Source of the DNA: Cohnella hashimotonis
Lineage (GTDB): Bacteria; Bacillota; Bacilli; Paenibacillales; Paenibacillaceae
Reading direction: 5' to 3'
Length of the DNA stretch: 64,000 nucleotides
NCBI RefSeq assembly: GCF_030014955.1
Contig: NZ_JAGRPV010000002.1
Coordinates: forward strand, 248,001-312,000
Made by a program: the position numbers and the translations under genes. This document shows, in pieces, positions 1-8,260 of this stretch (positions within the stretch are counted from its first letter, which is position 1; every line of letters starts with the position of its first letter). Below the pieces are notes generated by a model, which worked only from the letters and a program-made list of their open reading frames with translations, had not been told where the DNA came from and did no database searches.

Positions 1-726
1 AAGCTGAGTAAAAACTTTGGTTCGATGTCAGCAATTCAGGCAGGTTTAGGTTTGGCAAGAGGGGATTGCGTGGGCATTATCTCGGCGGATCTTCAAGATC
101 CGCCGGAACTTTTTGTTGATATGATTGAACGTTGGAGAAGCGGTCATAAAGTAGTGCTTGCTTCAAGATCGGACCGTGACGAATCGTTTTCGCAGAAAAT
201 GTTCTCGAATACTTATTATTTTCTGATGGAAAAGTATGCTTTAAAGGGATATCCCGCAGGCGGTTTCGATTTTGTGCTAATCGATAAGCAAGTAGTTCAG
301 GAGATTAACAATATTAAAGAAAAAAACACGAATATCATGAGCCTTATTTATTGGCTCGGTCATGATCGTAGTATTATTCCTTATGTCCGTCAGGAAAGAA
401 AATTTGGAAAGTCCCGATGGACCTTGTCGAAGAAAGTGAAGCTGTTCATCGACTCGTTTGTCAGTTTTTCGTATGCGCCAATCAGATTTATGTCCTCCAT
501 TGGTTTTATCACGGCTGTCATCAGTTTCCTTTATGGCATTTTTGCTATTGTAAATGCATTTGTCGGAAACGTAGGCATCCAGGGATGGACGTCAATTGTA
601 GCCGTAATTACGTTTTTGTTGGGAATCATAATGATGATGTTGGGGATAATAGGAGAGTATTTATGGAGAATATTGGATGAAAGCAGGCAGCGTCCGGCGT
701 ATATTATCGATGAAGTATTTGACTGA
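1..726 (+). CDS. GT2 polyprenyl-phosphate glycosyltransferase, 5' truncated
   Basis: The frame is open from base 1, and the residues before the first Met (LSKNFGS) match the conserved 'L-S-x-N-F-G' segment of DPM1/GtrB-like GT2 enzymes, so the true start lies outside the window. DLQDPPE (about residue 30 of the visible part) is the family's metal/acceptor region. Two C-terminal hydrophobic segments, near residues 155-180 and 190-215, anchor it in the membrane. These enzymes move a sugar from a nucleotide donor to undecaprenyl phosphate at the cytoplasmic face. The next gene is GtrA-like and overlaps it, the usual partner arrangement. Donor and final acceptor cannot be read from the sequence. 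Confidence 0.9.
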   Translation, partial: KLSKNFGSMSAIQAGLGLARGDCVGIISADLQDPPELFVDMIERWRSGHKVVLASRSDRDESFSQKMFSNTYYFLMEKYALKGYPAGGFDFVLIDKQVVQEINNIKEKNTNIMSLIYWLGHDRSIIPYVRQERKFGKSRWTLSKKVKLFIDSFVSFSYAPIRFMSSIGFITAVISFLYGIFAIVNAFVGNVGIQGWTSIVAVITFLLGIIMMMLGIIGEYLWRILDESRQRPAYIIDEVFD

Positions 727-1102
727 GATTATTAAATTCGTATTAGTGGGTCTTATAAATACATTTACTACTTATTTTGTTTATTTAGGTTTCCTGCACT
801 ACCTTCCTTATATCGCAGCCTATTCTATATCCTATGGGTTAGGCATTATTATCTCTTATTTCTTGAACTCGCTATTAGTGTTCAAAGAAAAGCTCTCTTG
901 GAAATCTTTTATTAAATTTCCGCTCATATACGTCGTTCAATATGGACTGAATACGTTGCTGTTATACATTTTTGTCCATCATTTAATGATTCATGAGCGC
1001 ATTGCATTATTAATTTCGATTATAATCACTACCCCTCTCACTTTTCTTTTGAGCAGATGGATTATAAAAAGTCGCACAAATAAGCTTGAACAAGTGAGAT
1101 AG
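710..1102 (+). CDS. GtrA-like membrane protein
   Basis: About 130 residues with four hydrophobic segments and the GtrA-type start 'IIKFVLVGLINTFTTY'. Later it has 'YFLNSLLVFKE', also typical of the family. GtrA proteins are thought to help flip lipid-linked sugars made by a GT2 partner, which fits the gene directly upstream. I chose the ATG at 710 (MKYLTEIIKF); an in-frame ATG at 677 would add 11 unconserved residues and a longer overlap. Either way the reading frame overlaps the glycosyltransferase, suggesting translational coupling. Moderately AT-rich. Confidence 0.85.
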   Translation: MKYLTEIIKFVLVGLINTFTTYFVYLGFLHYLPYIAAYSISYGLGIIISYFLNSLLVFKEKLSWKSFIKFPLIYVVQYGLNTLLLYIFVHHLMIHERIALLISIIITTPLTFLLSRWIIKSRTNKLEQVR

Positions 1103-1158
1103 CCTTTATTTTCCCCCGCACCCATAAACTCATACGCCTCCGGCGAAGCGGACCTGGT

Positions 1159-1165
1159 CATACTA
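1159..1165 (+). promoter_or_regulatory. Possible sigma-G -10 element
   Basis: CATACTA matches the sigma-G -10 consensus and lies 33 bases before the spore-protein start. I see no good -35 element at 17-18 bases upstream, so the call rests on the -10 and on the gene's expected forespore expression. Confidence 0.3.
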
Positions 1166-1198
1166 GGTCTGTCAAATTCAACGGAGGTGCATGGCGAA

Positions 1199-1474
1199 AT
1201 GGCAAACAGACGCAATCGCAAGTTGGTGCCGGAGAGCGCAAAGGCACTGGACGCAATGAAGTACGAGATCGCATCGGAGCTGGGCGTCGATTTCGGTCAA
1301 TACGGCGGTGCGGCAGGTGCAGGGGATACGGAGTTTGCGGGTGAGCTGGGCGCGTTCTCGGCCGGTGGCGGCGGTTCGCAGTATTTGGGCAACCTGACTT
1401 CGCGAGAAGCGGGCGCGGTGGGTGGCGGCATCACGAAAAGGCTGATCCAGCAAGCGCAGCAATCGCTCATTTAA
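1199..1474 (+). CDS. Alpha/beta-type small acid-soluble spore protein (SASP)
   Basis: 91 residues. The N-terminal part (LVPESAKALDAMKYEIASELGV) carries the EIASE germination-protease site of alpha/beta SASPs. The C-terminal part has a variant of the DNA-binding block (TSREAGAVGGGITKRLI). The protein coats spore DNA and is degraded at germination. Start: ATG at 1199, 10 bases after GGAGGT; a GTG inside the Shine-Dalgarno site at 1187 is unlikely. Odd: about 25 residues rich in Gly/Ala lie between the two conserved halves, where most family members have only a few residues. The gene stands alone. Confidence 0.92.
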   Translation: MANRRNRKLVPESAKALDAMKYEIASELGVDFGQYGGAAGAGDTEFAGELGAFSAGGGGSQYLGNLTSREAGAVGGGITKRLIQQAQQSLI

Positions 1475-1524
1475 CTGCTGGATAATAACCAGTTGACAAA
1501 AAGCCCGATCGTATTTTCCGCACA

Positions 1525-1553
1525 TTGACACCCCTCGACAATTCCGGTATCAT
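1525..1553 (+). promoter_or_regulatory. Sigma-A promoter of metK
   Basis: TTGACA (1525-1530), a 17-base spacer and TATCAT (1548-1553). Transcription would start near 1560, giving a leader of about 68 bases before the metK start. Confidence 0.65.
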
Positions 1554-1574
1554 TATTCAGAAGGTCTGTCCAAC

Positions 1575-1606
1575 AACCTTTTCCTACCGGAAAAGGTTCA
1601 TTTTTT
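1575..1606 (+). terminator. Terminator-like hairpin in the metK leader
   Basis: A perfect 10-bp stem (1575-1584 with 1589-1598) with a 4-base loop, followed after two bases by six T. It lies after the metK promoter and just before its ribosome binding site, so it can act as an attenuator. It could also end rare readthrough from the spore gene. No SAM-I (S-box) core is visible, and the leader is too short to hold one. Confidence 0.6.
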
Positions 1607-1627
1607 GTGTAGGGGAGGTTGAAGATA

Positions 1628-2833
1628 TTGTCGACGATTAAGGGCCGGCATCTCTTCACGTCCGAATCGGTCACGGAAGGCCATCCGGACAAAATTTGCG
1701 ATCAAATCTCAGACGCGGTGCTTGACGCATTCCTTGCGGCTGATCCATACGCGCGCGTCGCTTGCGAAGTATCCGTCGCTACGGGTCTCGTACTCGTTAT
1801 CGGCGAGATCTCCAGCTCCGCGGACTTCATTGACATTTCGTCGATCGCCCGCAAGACGATTCGCGAGATCGGCTACACCCGCGCTAAATACGGCTTTGAC
1901 TCCACGACTTGCGCTGTCCTGACGTCGCTCAACGAGCAGTCTGCCGACATCGCGCAAGGCGTTAACGCAGCAATCGAGAGCCGCGACGGCAAGGACGTAC
2001 TCGTCGAGAACGCCGACATCGGCGCCGGCGACCAGGGCCTCATGTTCGGCTTCGCGACCAATGAGACGCCTGAGCTCATGCCGCTGCCGATCGCGCTGGC
2101 GCACCGCCTGTCGCGTCGTTTGTCGGAAGTGCGCAAGAACGAGACGCTTGCTTATCTTCGCCCGGACGGCAAGACGCAAGTCACGATCGAGTATGTCGAC
2201 GGCAAGCCCGTTCGCGTAGACACGATCGTTATTTCGACCCAGCATGCCGAAGAGACTTCGCTCGAGCAGATCCAAGCGGATATCAAGAAGCATGTCATCC
2301 TGCCAGTCGTGCCTGAAGAATGGCTCGACGGCGAGACCAAGTTCTTCATCAACCCGACGGGCCGCTTCGTTATCGGCGGACCGCAAGGCGATGCAGGCCT
2401 CACCGGACGCAAGATCATCGTCGACACCTACGGCGGATACGCGCGCCACGGCGGCGGCGCATTCTCCGGCAAGGATCCGACGAAGGTCGATCGCTCCGCA
2501 GCTTATGCAGCGCGCTACGTTGCGAAGAACATCGTCGCTGCCGGCCTGGCCGACAAGTGCGAGATCCAGCTTGCCTACGCCATCGGTGTTGCGAACCCGG
2601 TCTCCATCAACGTCGACACCTACGGCACCGGCAAGATCGCCGAGGACAAGCTCGTCGAGCTGATTCGTTCCAACTTCGACCTGCGTCCGGCCGGCATCAT
2701 CAAGATGCTCGACCTGCGCCGTCCGATTTACAAGCAAACCGCTGCTTACGGCCACTTCGGCCGCACCGACATCGACGTGCCTTGGGAGCGTACCGACAAG
2801 GTTGAGCTGTTGAAGTCCGGCGCTTGGGCTTAA
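1628..2833 (+). CDS. metK: S-adenosylmethionine synthetase
   Basis: Makes S-adenosylmethionine from methionine and ATP in the cytoplasm. 401 residues, the normal length. Family signatures: the N-terminal '[16 protein letters not shown]', the central '[10 protein letters not shown]' and the loop '[16 protein letters not shown]'. Start: TTG at 1628, 9 bases after AGGGGAGG. An in-frame TTG at 1619 touches the Shine-Dalgarno site and is unlikely. The gene is monocistronic between its own promoter and the terminator at 2864. Strongly GC-rich at third positions, like the host backbone. Confidence 0.98.
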   Translation: MSTIKGRHLFTSESVTEGHPDKICDQISDAVLDAFLAADPYARVACEVSVATGLVLVIGEISSSADFIDISSIARKTIREIGYTRAKYGFDSTTCAVLTSLNEQSADIAQGVNAAIESRDGKDVLVENADIGAGDQGLMFGFATNETPELMPLPIALAHRLSRRLSEVRKNETLAYLRPDGKTQVTIEYVDGKPVRVDTIVISTQHAEETSLEQIQADIKKHVILPVVPEEWLDGETKFFINPTGRFVIGGPQGDAGLTGRKIIVDTYGGYARHGGGAFSGKDPTKVDRSAAYAARYVAKNIVAAGLADKCEIQLAYAIGVANPVSINVDTYGTGKIAEDKLVELIRSNFDLRPAGIIKMLDLRRPIYKQTAAYGHFGRTDIDVPWERTDKVELLKSGAWA

Positions 2834-2863
2834 TTCATTCATACGATCGATCACCACATGCAG

Positions 2864-2901
2864 CCGCCTCTACGGACGAAAATCCGTAAAGGCGGTTTTT
2901 G
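2864..2901 (+). terminator. metK terminator
   Basis: 13-base arms (2864-2876 and 2883-2895) with a single mismatch, then a T run. Confidence 0.85.
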
Positions 2902-2978
2902 CGTATAGCCTTAATTTCCACCTTCCAGGAGCCGACATATACAGTACAGTATGCCTTTAGGATCTGGAGGAATCGCAA

Positions 2979-5900
2979 TTGCAGCGTCTTCGTTTCGTAC
3001 CCGTACTTTTATTGCTTACGCTCCTGGCCCAGACGTTCAGCCCGATCGGGGGCGCATTTGCAGCCAGCGGCGGTCCAGCCATCGTCGCTCTTCAGCCAGC
3101 GGACAACAGTCCGGTCGTACCTGCCAACGCGCAGCTCTCCGTGACGTTCGATGAGCCGATCTATCGGGGCTCCGCCGGTTCCATTCTTATTAAGGAAGTG
3201 GCGTCCAACAATACGGTGGCCAGCTTCGACGTAGCTTCCGACACTTCACGCGTGCAGATTAGCCCGAATAACCGGTTGAACATTTTGCCGAATGCCGGTA
3301 CGCTCGTCGCCGGACTGGATTACTATGTCCAAATTACGCCGGGCGCTTTTACCGGAGCGAGCGGCTATTTCAGCGGCATCACGGATGCAACGGCATGGAA
3401 CTTCCATGTTATAGCCGCGGATACTACGCCGCCTGCAGTCAGTGCTTATGTGCCACAGCAGAACGGTACCATAGGGGCGACCGGCGCGCTGACCCTCACG
3501 TTTAACGAAGCGGTCCAAGCGGCATCCGGCAGCATTCAGATCGTTCGCCGCGACACGCAGGACGCGCAGGTCATCTCTGTGCTGTCTTCGGCCGTGACCG
3601 GCTCGGGCACGAACGTGATTCGCATTCAGCCGCCGACGCGATTGGCCGCGAGCACGCAGTATGACGTACTCGTCGACAATGGGGCTTTCGTCGATGCTGT
3701 CGGCAACAAGTATGCCGGCATTTCCGGTCCCTACATATGGTCGTTCGCCACCACGGCTTCGGATGTAGCAGCGCCGCAGTTTGCGAACCCGCTTCGCGGC
3801 GCCTCCGGCGTGAACGGCGATTCGCCGATTACGTTGTCGCTTCAATTCCAGACGGGAATGAGGACAGGCACGACAGGGAATATTACGGTGAAAAAGGTAT
3901 CGAACAACGAGACGGTTGAAACGATCGCCGCAAACGCGGGAAGAATCTCGATCAATGGCGCCACGGTGAACGTACCGATGTCCGTCTCGCTCGCGCGCAA
4001 TACTTCTTATTATGTATTGATCGATCCCGGCGCTTTGGTGACGACCGGCGGGGCTTCCTATGAAGGCATCGTAGATCCTTCCGGCTGGTATTTCTCGACC
4101 ATGGCTTCCGCGGACACGACGCGTCCTACGGTCGCAACGCTGACGCCTGCCGCCGGCGGTTCTACGACAGATATCACCGGATCGCTCACCATCCAATTCA
4201 GCGAGCCTGTCGTGCCCGGTTCCGGCAACGTTGTGATCCGCAACGCCGACACCAACGCTGTCTTTTGCTCGATTCCGGTTACATCGACTGCGATCACGGG
4301 CGGCGGCACCGCGACGATCTCGATCAAGCCTTGCGCCTCGCTGTCCCCGAACACCTCGTATGCCGTGCAGATCGGCACGATGGCATTCGCGGACCCCTCG
4401 GGCAACTATTACGCCGGCATCGGAACCTCGGACCTGACGACCTGGCGTTTCCGCGTGGCATCGGACAATACGCCGCCTGAGCTGGTGTCCACGGACCCGG
4501 CACCGCTGCTCAATAGCGTGCGCCCGAATGCCGTTCTCCGCATGACCTTCAGCGAACCGGTGCGGATCGCTTCGGGCGGCGTGACCGCCAGCGCGATATT
4601 GGCCACCGATGCCAGCGTCCGGATTTCTCTCTCGCTCGCGGTCGACGGCTCCGATCCTCGCATCGTGACATTGACGCCAAGCGCCAATTTTTCCGCGGCA
4701 TCCCGTTATATCGTGAATGTCCCCGCGAACGCGATCACCGACCTGGCCGGCAATGCGTATCCCGGCATTCTCAACGATTACCGCTGGACGTTCCAGACGC
4801 TCGGCACGGACACGACGGCGCCAAGCCTGTCGAGTGCGACGATGGACAGCGCGGCGATCGTGCTCCTGACTTACAATGAAGCGTTGGACGAGAATTCAAT
4901 TCCGTACGCCTCCAACTATTATGTGACCGTGAACGACGTACCGCGGCAAGTCAATGCCATCTCGGTCAAAGGGACACAGGTGCGCCTGACCCTACAATCG
5001 GGCGTGACAGTAGGGCAGACCGTCAAGGTGTCCTATACGCTCGGGGCTGTTACGCTTAAGGACTTGTCCGGCAATGCCGCACCGGCGTTTAATTCGACAA
5101 ATGTCGCGAACACGGCCGATACGACCCAGCCGCGTCCGTCAAGCGGCGTGGTCTCCGGCAGCAGCGTGACATTGACGTTCAACAAGACGCTGGCGACCGT
5201 ATCCTCATCGGCGGCGAGTCAGTTTACGCTCAAAGTGAACGGAACGGCGCAGAGCATCGCATCGATCTCTTCGAGCGGCGCGAACGTCACGTTCGGTCTG
5301 TACAGCTCTATCGCAGGAAGCCAGTCGGTGTCTGTCAGCTATACGCCAGGCAGCTTCAAGCTCACCGATTTGTCGGGCAACGAGGCGGCTGCGTTCAGCG
5401 ATTTCTATGTGCAAAATACGAACGATACGACGCCGCCTTCGCTCACGGGCGCCACCGTGGCTGGGACTTCAGTCGTGCTTTCCTATAATGAGGGACTTCT
5501 CGCTTCTTCCGTGCCGCCCAAGTCCAGCTACTCTGTTCTCGTCGGCGGTTCGGCCGCCGAGATAACCGGCGTATCCGTAAACAATAATACCGTGACGCTG
5601 ACGCTGGCCTCCACCGTGATGACCAATCAGACTGTGACCGTTACTTACATTCCGGGTTCTACGCCGATCAAGGACCTTGCGGGGAACGCAGCTTCGTTGT
5701 TTACGGGGTATTCGATTACGGCGGGCTCTGCAGCTACAGCCACAGTAACGAGTATTACGGTAAACGGGACCGCGCTCACGATTCAGTATTCCGGCGCCTT
5801 GAATCCGTCTACGGTTCCTTATGTCGCGCAATACACCGTCAAGAATGCTGACGGCGGGTTGTACGGTATCGGCAATGTCGGCGTTAGCGGCTCTCAAGTT

Positions 5901-7331
5901 ATTCTGACGTTGACGGCGCCGGTAGCTGCAGGCAAAGCGGTCATTGTCAGCTATTCGACCGGAGGCAACGCGTTGAAAGACGCATCCGGTCAAATCGTAG
6001 CGGCATTCAGCGATAGGGCGGTTACGAATGGCACTTCAGCTGTCGCGGGATTGCCAGATTACTTGACGTTGGATGGAGCGGGGGGACTGCTGCTCAATCA
6101 GTCGACCGCCTCCAAGGCAGCGAGCCAGACATCGTCGGGCAAGACGGCAGTTCGTTACAACTTGGACCGGGACAAGGTGACGATGGCATACTCGGCGCTA
6201 TCCACGTCGCTTAATGCAGGCACGGTGTCCGTGCCGCAGCTCTCGTTCAGCGTTCCGCAGAGCGAAGCGGGCGCGATCGTGGCCATTCCGGTGATGGCGC
6301 TCGCCGGCGCGGTCACGCAGAATTCATCCGCGGTCTTCCGGCTGGACTACGGCGATCTGCTCTTCAGTCTGCCGCTCAAGGCGATCAATTACAGCAAAGA
6401 AGTGCAGACCAGCGGCGGCGATATGACCAGCGCTTATCTAGTGCTTAAGATCGAGAAGCTCTCCAACACGACGCTGGCTTCGGCGTTGAATGCCAAAGGC
6501 ATTCAGTCGCAATCGGCGACAGCCGACTTCACGGCTGCGATCGAAGTGGGCGGAGGCGAACGCGCGATCGACGAATACAGCACCTACGTGACAAGGACCT
6601 TCTTGCTGCCTTCCTCGGGCACATCCGCTTCCGATGCGGCGGTCGTGCGACTCGACGGCGATTCCGGCGAGATCGTCTACGTCCCGACCAAAGCCGTTGT
6701 CAGCGGTTCGACGCTGCGCGTGGATTTTATGCGCAAGAGCAACAGTCTCTATGCGGTAGTGGCGAAGCCGGTCACGCTGTTCAGCGATATGACCAAGCAT
6801 TGGGCGGGCGTGGACGTGGCTGCGCTGGCCTCCAAGTTTATTGTCAAAGGGAGCAGTAATTCCGCCTTTGCGCCTGAGCGCAAGATTACGCGCGCGGAGT
6901 TTGCAGAATTTATCGTGCGAGGTTTGGGGCTGAACGGCAGTTCTGCATCCGCAGCGCGCTTCTCCGACGTAGGCAGCGGCGGCACCTCGGCTGCTTATAT
7001 CGGCGCTGCGGTGAAGGCGAGTATCGTGCAAGGCGGTACGGACGGAAAGTTCCGGCCGAACGCCACGATTACGCGCGAGGAAATGGCGACGATGATGCTG
7101 CGGGCGATGTCGTATGCAGGCGTCATGCCGACCGTTACCGGTACGGAGATCAACGCTTACAAGGACCGCACCAAGGTGAGCAGCTGGGCGAAGGATGCCG
7201 TCGTGGCAGCCGTTAAGACGGGGCTCATCAAGGGCGTGACGACGACAGAGCTGAAGCCGAAGGATAATGCGACGCGCGCGCAAGCGGCGATTATCGTCAA
7301 GCGGTTTCTGGAGTATGTCGAATTGTTGTAA
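2979..7331 (+). CDS. Large secreted SLH protein with Ig-like and SWM repeats
   Basis: 1450 residues. Signal peptide 1-28 with AFA-A cleavage. Then come five repeats of about 110 residues starting near 34, 147, 261, 378 and 495. They resemble SbsA-type bacterial Ig-like domains ('LTFNEAV', 'LTIQFSEPV', closing in 'W-x-F'). Four repeats follow near 610, 713, 816 and 920, with 'YNEAL...VSYT...LKDLSGNAA', resembling the SWM repeat named after SwmB of swimming Synechococcus. A beta-rich region spans about 1020-1260. Three SLH domains (about 1268-1450, with ITRAEFAEFI, ITREEMATMM and ATRAQAAIIV) would bind secondary wall polymer. Start: TTG at 2979, 7 bases after CTGGAGGA. Probable S-layer-associated surface protein; specific role unknown. 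Confidence 0.9.
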   Translation: MQRLRFVPVLLLLTLLAQTFSPIGGAFAASGGPAIVALQPADNSPVVPANAQLSVTFDEPIYRGSAGSILIKEVASNNTVASFDVASDTSRVQISPNNRLNILPNAGTLVAGLDYYVQITPGAFTGASGYFSGITDATAWNFHVIAADTTPPAVSAYVPQQNGTIGATGALTLTFNEAVQAASGSIQIVRRDTQDAQVISVLSSAVTGSGTNVIRIQPPTRLAASTQYDVLVDNGAFVDAVGNKYAGISGPYIWSFATTASDVAAPQFANPLRGASGVNGDSPITLSLQFQTGMRTGTTGNITVKKVSNNETVETIAANAGRISINGATVNVPMSVSLARNTSYYVLIDPGALVTTGGASYEGIVDPSGWYFSTMASADTTRPTVATLTPAAGGSTTDITGSLTIQFSEPVVPGSGNVVIRNADTNAVFCSIPVTSTAITGGGTATISIKPCASLSPNTSYAVQIGTMAFADPSGNYYAGIGTSDLTTWRFRVASDNTPPELVSTDPAPLLNSVRPNAVLRMTFSEPVRIASGGVTASAILATDASVRISLSLAVDGSDPRIVTLTPSANFSAASRYIVNVPANAITDLAGNAYPGILNDYRWTFQTLGTDTTAPSLSSATMDSAAIVLLTYNEALDENSIPYASNYYVTVNDVPRQVNAISVKGTQVRLTLQSGVTVGQTVKVSYTLGAVTLKDLSGNAAPAFNSTNVANTADTTQPRPSSGVVSGSSVTLTFNKTLATVSSSAASQFTLKVNGTAQSIASISSSGANVTFGLYSSIAGSQSVSVSYTPGSFKLTDLSGNEAAAFSDFYVQNTNDTTPPSLTGATVAGTSVVLSYNEGLLASSVPPKSSYSVLVGGSAAEITGVSVNNNTVTLTLASTVMTNQTVTVTYIPGSTPIKDLAGNAASLFTGYSITAGSAATATVTSITVNGTALTIQYSGALNPSTVPYVAQYTVKNADGGLYGIGNVGVSGSQVILTLTAPVAAGKAVIVSYSTGGNALKDASGQIVAAFSDRAVTNGTSAVAGLPDYLTLDGAGGLLLNQSTASKAASQTSSGKTAVRYNLDRDKVTMAYSALSTSLNAGTVSVPQLSFSVPQSEAGAIVAIPVMALAGAVTQNSSAVFRLDYGDLLFSLPLKAINYSKEVQTSGGDMTSAYLVLKIEKLSNTTLASALNAKGIQSQSATADFTAAIEVGGGERAIDEYSTYVTRTFLLPSSGTSASDAAVVRLDGDSGEIVYVPTKAVVSGSTLRVDFMRKSNSLYAVVAKPVTLFSDMTKHWAGVDVAALASKFIVKGSSNSAFAPERKITRAEFAEFIVRGLGLNGSSASAARFSDVGSGGTSAAYIGAAVKASIVQGGTDGKFRPNATITREEMATMMLRAMSYAGVMPTVTGTEINAYKDRTKVSSWAKDAVVAAVKTGLIKGVTTTELKPKDNATRAQAAIIVKRFLEYVELL

Positions 7332-7339
7332 AATAGTCG

Positions 7340-7369
7340 GGGGCGCCATAGCGCCCCTGTTACATTTTT
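7340..7369 (+). terminator. Weak terminator after the SLH gene
   Basis: Seven-base GC stem (7340-7346 with 7351-7357), but the T run follows only after seven bases, so termination may be partial and the phosphatase gene may be cotranscribed. Confidence 0.45.
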
Positions 7370-7390
7370 GTCGAAAGTGGGTACAGGTTG

Positions 7391-8173
7391 ATGATAGATA
7401 TACATTCCCATATCTTGCCTGGTCTCGACGACGGTGCGCAGGACTGGGAGGATGCTTTGGCATTGGCGCGCGCGGCGGCAGCCGAAGGCATCGAGACAAT
7501 TATCGCGACCCCGCATCATGCCAATGGCGAGTATGACAACTTAGGACCGAACATCGTAGCGGCAGTGGAGGCGATGAACGAGCGACTGATGGCCGAGGGA
7601 ATCGGGCTGACGGTACGGGCGGGACAGGAAATCCGGGTGCACGACGACCTGCTGGACGCCTGGGCGAGAGGGGACCTGCTTACTTTGGCCGGTACGCGGT
7701 ATATTTTAATCGAGCTGCCCACCTCCAGAATTCCGCGCGGTCTATCCGAACTGCTGCACGAGCTCAAGCTGTTGAATCTATCGCCGATCATCGCGCACCC
7801 CGAGCGCAATGCTGAGATTGTCAGCCATCCCGAACGACTTGCCGAGCTTGTAGCGGCTGGCGCATACGGTCAGGTGACGACGCATTCGCTGCTGGGCGCC
7901 TTCGGCAAGCGAATCGAGCAAGCATCCTGGCAGCTATGCAGGGAAGGCCTTATTCATCTCGTATCTTCCGACGCGCACCATGTGACCAAGCGGGGATTTT
8001 TACTCCAAGAGAGTTATTGCAAAATAAACCGTTTGTTGGGCGTTAATTTTGAGCTTTTTTTTAGAAAAAATGCGGAATCCGTGCTGTATAATGGTGACAT
8101 GTCGCCGCATCCTCCGATTGCTCGAAATGAGAGATTATGGATGAAGTTCGCAAAAATTCTCAGGAAAAGTTGA
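7391..8173 (+). CDS. PHP-type protein-tyrosine phosphatase, CpsB/YwqE family
   Basis: 260 residues. Metal-binding motifs of the manganese-dependent CpsB/CapC/YwqE family: HSHILPGLDDG at the N-terminus, 'ATPHH' near 40, 'IAHPERN' near 138 and 'SSDAHH' near 195. Its usual substrate is the tyrosine cluster of a BY-kinase controlling polysaccharide polymerisation, and such a kinase is at 11375. Start: ATG at 7391, next to a weaker TTG at 7388. Unusually, the second SLH gene lies between this phosphatase and the Wzz/kinase pair rather than the three being adjacent. Confidence 0.9.
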   Translation: MIDIHSHILPGLDDGAQDWEDALALARAAAAEGIETIIATPHHANGEYDNLGPNIVAAVEAMNERLMAEGIGLTVRAGQEIRVHDDLLDAWARGDLLTLAGTRYILIELPTSRIPRGLSELLHELKLLNLSPIIAHPERNAEIVSHPERLAELVAAGAYGQVTTHSLLGAFGKRIEQASWQLCREGLIHLVSSDAHHVTKRGFLLQESYCKINRLLGVNFELFFRKNAESVLYNGDMSPHPPIARNERLWMKFAKILRKS

Positions 8174-8203
8174 CCTGGCCGCTAAGTATTCGTTAGAATA
8201 CTT
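8170..8203 (+). promoter_or_regulatory. Sigma-A promoter overlapped by a palindrome
   Basis: TTGACC (8170-8175), an 18-base spacer and TAGAAT (8194-8199). The -35 overlaps the stop codon of the phosphatase gene. A perfect inverted repeat (8-base arms 8184-8191 and 8196-8203) covers the -10 and would suit a dimeric repressor, or form a small hairpin. Confidence 0.6.
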
Positions 8204-8260
8204 GTTAAGGCAAGTAAATATTAACACTGCTAAAACAAAAAAATGGTAGAGGTGAGATTA

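Noticed and set aside
1475..1627. SAM-I (S-box) riboswitch before metK
   Set aside because: The region lacks the conserved core and, from the predicted start site, is under 70 bases; only a terminator hairpin is visible.
1709..2857. 382-codon minus-strand frame over metK
   Set aside because: A shadow of a strongly biased conserved gene; no motif or start signal of its own.
2915..2943. Promoter of the large SLH gene (TTTCCA-N17-TATACA)
   Set aside because: Only four of six bases match in each hexamer, too weak to list without mapping data.
4800..6040. Tandem DNA repeat in the large SLH gene
   Set aside because: The repeats are at protein-domain level (about 103 residues each) and have diverged strongly in DNA, so there is no recent DNA repeat.
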